Shown piece by piece: positions 5,232 through 7,047 of a stretch of 7,047 nt of DNA. Source of the DNA: an uncultured Candidatus Saccharibacteria bacterium (lineage in GTDB: Bacteria > Patescibacteria > Saccharimonadia > Saccharimonadales > UBA10212); assembly GCA_946478715.1 (NCBI GenBank), contig CAMLDA010000033.1, forward strand, positions 1-7,047, in the 5' to 3' direction. The position numbers were made by a program, and so were the translations under genes. Below the pieces are notes generated by a model. That model was not told the DNA's origin, did not search any database, and saw nothing but the letters and a program-made list of their open reading frames with translations. Numbering within the stretch: the stretch's first letter is position 1; each line of letters starts with the position of its first letter.

Positions 5232-6930
5232 TGTTGGCTGAATTATCTTTGACCTCCTGCAGGATAACGGTCACCTTGCTATCTTTCTTGGGAGCCTTGC
5301 TGACCCAGAACGGACTCAGGTTAACATCCACGCTTTTCACTCCCGGCCAATTGCTTATGGCCGCTTGGATATCGCCGGCCTTTTTGCCTTCCGCCAGCTT
5401 TTTGACCGCCTTGGTGTCGATTATAGGTACGGCCGTAGTGCTTTCGCTGATACTTAACACGGCGGAGCTGGACGACGGCTGGGTCTGGACGGTCACATTG
5501 GCATCGTTCAGAAAATTGCCGTTAAGCTTCTGCTTGGATTTGTCTATCTGGTCTGCCGTCTTATCCTCTATAGCCTGGCTGAGGTCTGATTTTTGGACCG
5601 TAAGGACCGTATAGCTGACCTTGATGGTCACGGTGGCGGTGCTGGCCGGCTGGCCCACTGCCGGTGACGCGCTTACTTTGGCGTCGCCAGCCTTAAGGGT
5701 TGATGTCAGCACGTACTCTCCCTGGTCCTGCAGTTTCTGGATGAAGGACTTGGTGAAATCATCACCGCTGGTGCCGCCGGTAAGCTTATCTTTGGCGGCA
5801 TCCACGTCGCTCTGGCTGAGCACCGTGACGATGTTATCCGTCCCGCCGGAAGCAGAACCGTCGGCAGTAACCCCCGACCGCCCGGAAACGCTCGCTCCGC
5901 TGATGCTGGTGTTATATTTGGAACCGCCCTGGGTGGCGACGATATCCACGCTGTTGCTTTGACCAAGAACGCCGGTACCGTTTCCGCAGGGCTGGAAGGT
6001 CGGATTGAAATGAGCGGTTTGTTGAGTAATGTAAGTCAAACCGTTGGAACTGACACCGGTTCCCGCGGGAACGTCCTGGGGAGATGAACCCGACACGCAA
6101 GTAGACATGGTTACGCTGCCGGTGGCCTTAGTGCCGTTATTCTGCTGGCCGGTGGCCGTAACCTGCTGGGTGCCGGTCTGGTCGGTACTTTCCAGTTTGG
6201 CCGGTATCAGGCCCTGGGCAGCGTCCAGCGACTTGGTCTTTACGGAAGCGGTAAGGTTAAAGTTCGCCGATACCGGTTCGCTGGTAGTCCGGATAGTTAC
6301 GGTGGCCTTAGGCAGGACGAATATGGCCATGATTATAAATACGATAAGCGCTAGCAGGGCCAGGCCGCCCAGCCCCAGCATCATTCTGAAGCGGTCAAAG
6401 TTGGGAACTTTTACCTTCGAACCTTTGGGCGCCTTTGCCGCGGCGGGCTCCGGCTTGTCCTCTTCGTCGTCCAAATCGATTGTTTCGGGGTTTTCGGCTT
6501 CATGCGCCGCTACCAGCGCGCCCACCGGGCGGCTGTAATCGAACTTTGAGGGCACATCCTCGTCCTCAGCGTCTTCAGCGCCGGCTTCTTCTGGTCCCGT
6601 ACGGGCCGCCGCCCCGGATGCGCCCGGCATCTGCGGCACTTCCGGCAGGCTCTGAAGATTCTTGGCAACATGCAGCCCGGCGGCGCCGGCCAGCGGCAGC
6701 AGCGCGTGCTCGTTTGTTATCAGCACTACGTTCTTACCGGCGTCTTCAGCGCTGCGCTTCAGGAGCTTCATATTGACGATGCTCTGTAAGCTGGCGGCCC
6801 GCTTTGGCAGCACCAAAGCCACGACTTTCTGGGCTGAATTCTCAACCTTATCAATGATGCCGGTTATCTCATCGTCTACATCCACGTAAACGACGTCTTT
6901 GGCGGGTTTGAGGGGTACTTTTGCGCTCAT
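5221..6930 (-). CDS. Single-pass membrane protein with baseplate-J-like exterior domain (CPR-type)
   Basis: The 569-aa product has four parts. Residues 10-98 form a compact cytosolic domain containing VDVDDEITGIIDKVE, ALVLPKRAASLQSIVNMKLLKR and NVVLITNEHALLPLAGAAGLHVAKNLQ. Residues 99-175 are an acidic, Ala/Pro-rich disordered linker. A membrane helix follows (about 183-206) and ends in LPKATVTI. The rest should lie outside the cell. It contains a segment with baseplate J/gp47 features: a GTKATGSVTM strand, DVPAGTGVSSNGLTYIT (286-302), GGSKYNTS (335-342), SGGTDNIVTVLSQSDVDAAKDKL (361-383), then a Thr/Ser-rich region and two C-terminal alpha-beta segments. I recall this architecture from Saccharibacteria and other CPR genomes, where it is annotated as baseplate-J-like or hypothetical. 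Its function is unknown. No phage tail genes are nearby, so a phage role is unlikely. ATG 6930 has AAAGG 6 nt upstream and follows the previous stop by one base. Confidence 0.85.
   Translation of the reverse strand: MSAKVPLKPAKDVVYVDVDDEITGIIDKVENSAQKVVALVLPKRAASLQSIVNMKLLKRSAEDAGKNVVLITNEHALLPLAGAAGLHVAKNLQSLPEVPQMPGASGAAARTGPEEAGAEDAEDEDVPSKFDYSRPVGALVAAHEAENPETIDLDDEEDKPEPAAAKAPKGSKVKVPNFDRFRMMLGLGGLALLALIVFIIMAIFVLPKATVTIRTTSEPVSANFNLTASVKTKSLDAAQGLIPAKLESTDQTGTQQVTATGQQNNGTKATGSVTMSTCVSGSSPQDVPAGTGVSSNGLTYITQQTAHFNPTFQPCGNGTGVLGQSNSVDIVATQGGSKYNTSISGASVSGRSGVTADGSASGGTDNIVTVLSQSDVDAAKDKLTGGTSGDDFTKSFIQKLQDQGEYVLTSTLKAGDAKVSASPAVGQPASTATVTIKVSYTVLTVQKSDLSQAIEDKTADQIDKSKQKLNGNFLNDANVTVQTQPSSSSAVLSISESTTAVPIIDTKAVKKLAEGKKAGDIQAAISNWPGVKSVDVNLSPFWVSKAPKKDSKVTVILQEVKDNSANSAP
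5253..5258 (-). promoter_or_regulatory. Consensus Shine-Dalgarno AGGAGG upstream of ruvX
   Basis: The minus strand carries a full AGGAGG inside the last codons of the preceding gene, in the codons for Gln-Glu-Val. It is too far (21 nt) from the apparent GTG start of ruvX at 5231. It is spaced correctly for in-frame ATA (5246-5244, 6 nt) or ATT (5243-5241, 9 nt). It may set the true ruvX start, assist re-initiation at the GTG, or be chance within coding sequence. Confidence 0.45.
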
Positions 6931-6931
6931 A

Positions 6932-7047
6932 TCAGACCTTTAACATCCTGTTCAGACTGCCGCGGATGCCTTCTTCCGCCGAATCGGCAACCGCCGAATT
7001 CAAGGTAGCCAGCCCTACCCGCAGCAAGCCCATGGCTGTTATGTAAG
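6932..7047 (-). CDS. C-terminal end of an unidentified protein (possibly FtsA/PilM-like)
   Basis: Only the last 38 codons are inside the window, ending at a TGA (6934-6932) one base before the next ATG. The visible tail begins YITAMGLLRVG, continues LATLNSAVADSAEE and ends GIRGSLNRMLKV. A (Y/F)xTAxGLL segment followed by a short linker and an amphipathic basic helix resembles the C-terminus of FtsA, or less closely PilM, actin-like ATPases; the final helix could bind membrane. This is a resemblance over very few residues and not an identification. A second frame is also open here, but its Arg- and Gly-rich translation looks like a shadow. The tight junction makes this gene the likely operon partner of the baseplate-J-like gene. 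Confidence 0.5.
   Translation of the reverse strand, partial: YITAMGLLRVGLATLNSAVADSAEEGIRGSLNRMLKV
6937..6941 (-). promoter_or_regulatory. Shine-Dalgarno of the baseplate-J-like gene
   Basis: AAAGG (minus strand) sits 6 nt before ATG 6930, inside the last codons of the upstream reading frame. It supports ATG 6930 as the start and suggests translational coupling across the one-base gap between the two genes. Confidence 0.6.

Noticed and set aside
5221..6930. Baseplate-J similarity taken as evidence of a prophage or injection system
   Set aside because: The protein has a membrane helix and a cytosolic domain, and its neighbours are housekeeping genes with no other tail, baseplate or integrase genes.
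6931..7047. Second open minus-strand frame ending in an ATGA overlap with the baseplate-J-like gene
   Set aside because: Its translation is Arg/Gly/His-rich and resembles a shadow frame; the frame ending LNRMLKV has a more protein-like composition.

Overview
All genes in this 7-kb window lie on the minus strand, packed tightly, and transcription runs from the right end to the left. The standard genetic code fits: TAA, TAG and TGA all occur as natural stops. The likely source is a Patescibacteria/CPR bacterium, probably Saccharibacteria (TM7). This is inferred mainly from the membrane protein at 5221-6930. Its cytosolic N-terminal domain and baseplate-J-like exterior form an architecture I associate with CPR genomes. 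The LysM-CHAP endopeptidase and the compact gene order agree with this. No rRNA or other marker is present to confirm it.

Layout in transcription order. (1) 7047-6932: the last 38 codons of an unidentified protein, possibly an FtsA/PilM-type actin-like ATPase. (2) 6930-5221: a single-pass membrane protein with a baseplate-J-like domain outside the cell. (3) 5231-4818: RuvX/YqgF, a Holliday-junction-resolvase-fold protein, overlapping the previous gene. (4) 4815-3745: MltG, the endolytic murein transglycosylase. These four genes are touching or overlapping and look like one operon. (5) A spacer of about 160 nt holds a hairpin and a strong extended -10 promoter. (6) 3584-2523: a membrane-anchored LysM-LysM-CHAP peptidoglycan hydrolase. 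(7) 2460-1183: the ribosome-associated GTPase Obg with a C-terminal OCT domain. (8) 1178 to the left edge: exodeoxyribonuclease I (SbcB), cut off by the window after 392 codons.

The genes combine envelope work (J-like surface protein, MltG, LysM-CHAP hydrolase) with nucleic-acid and ribosome housekeeping (RuvX, Obg, ExoI). MltG cuts glycan strands and CHAP enzymes usually cut peptide stems or bridges, so the two hydrolases attack different bonds of the same polymer.

No mobile element, CRISPR array, tRNA or rRNA was seen. The points most worth a second look are: two genes whose best Shine-Dalgarno sequences are placed for in-frame ATT (or ATA) codons rather than for the conventional start; the surface J-like protein; a degenerate guanine-specificity motif in Obg; and the internal promoter with its upstream hairpin.
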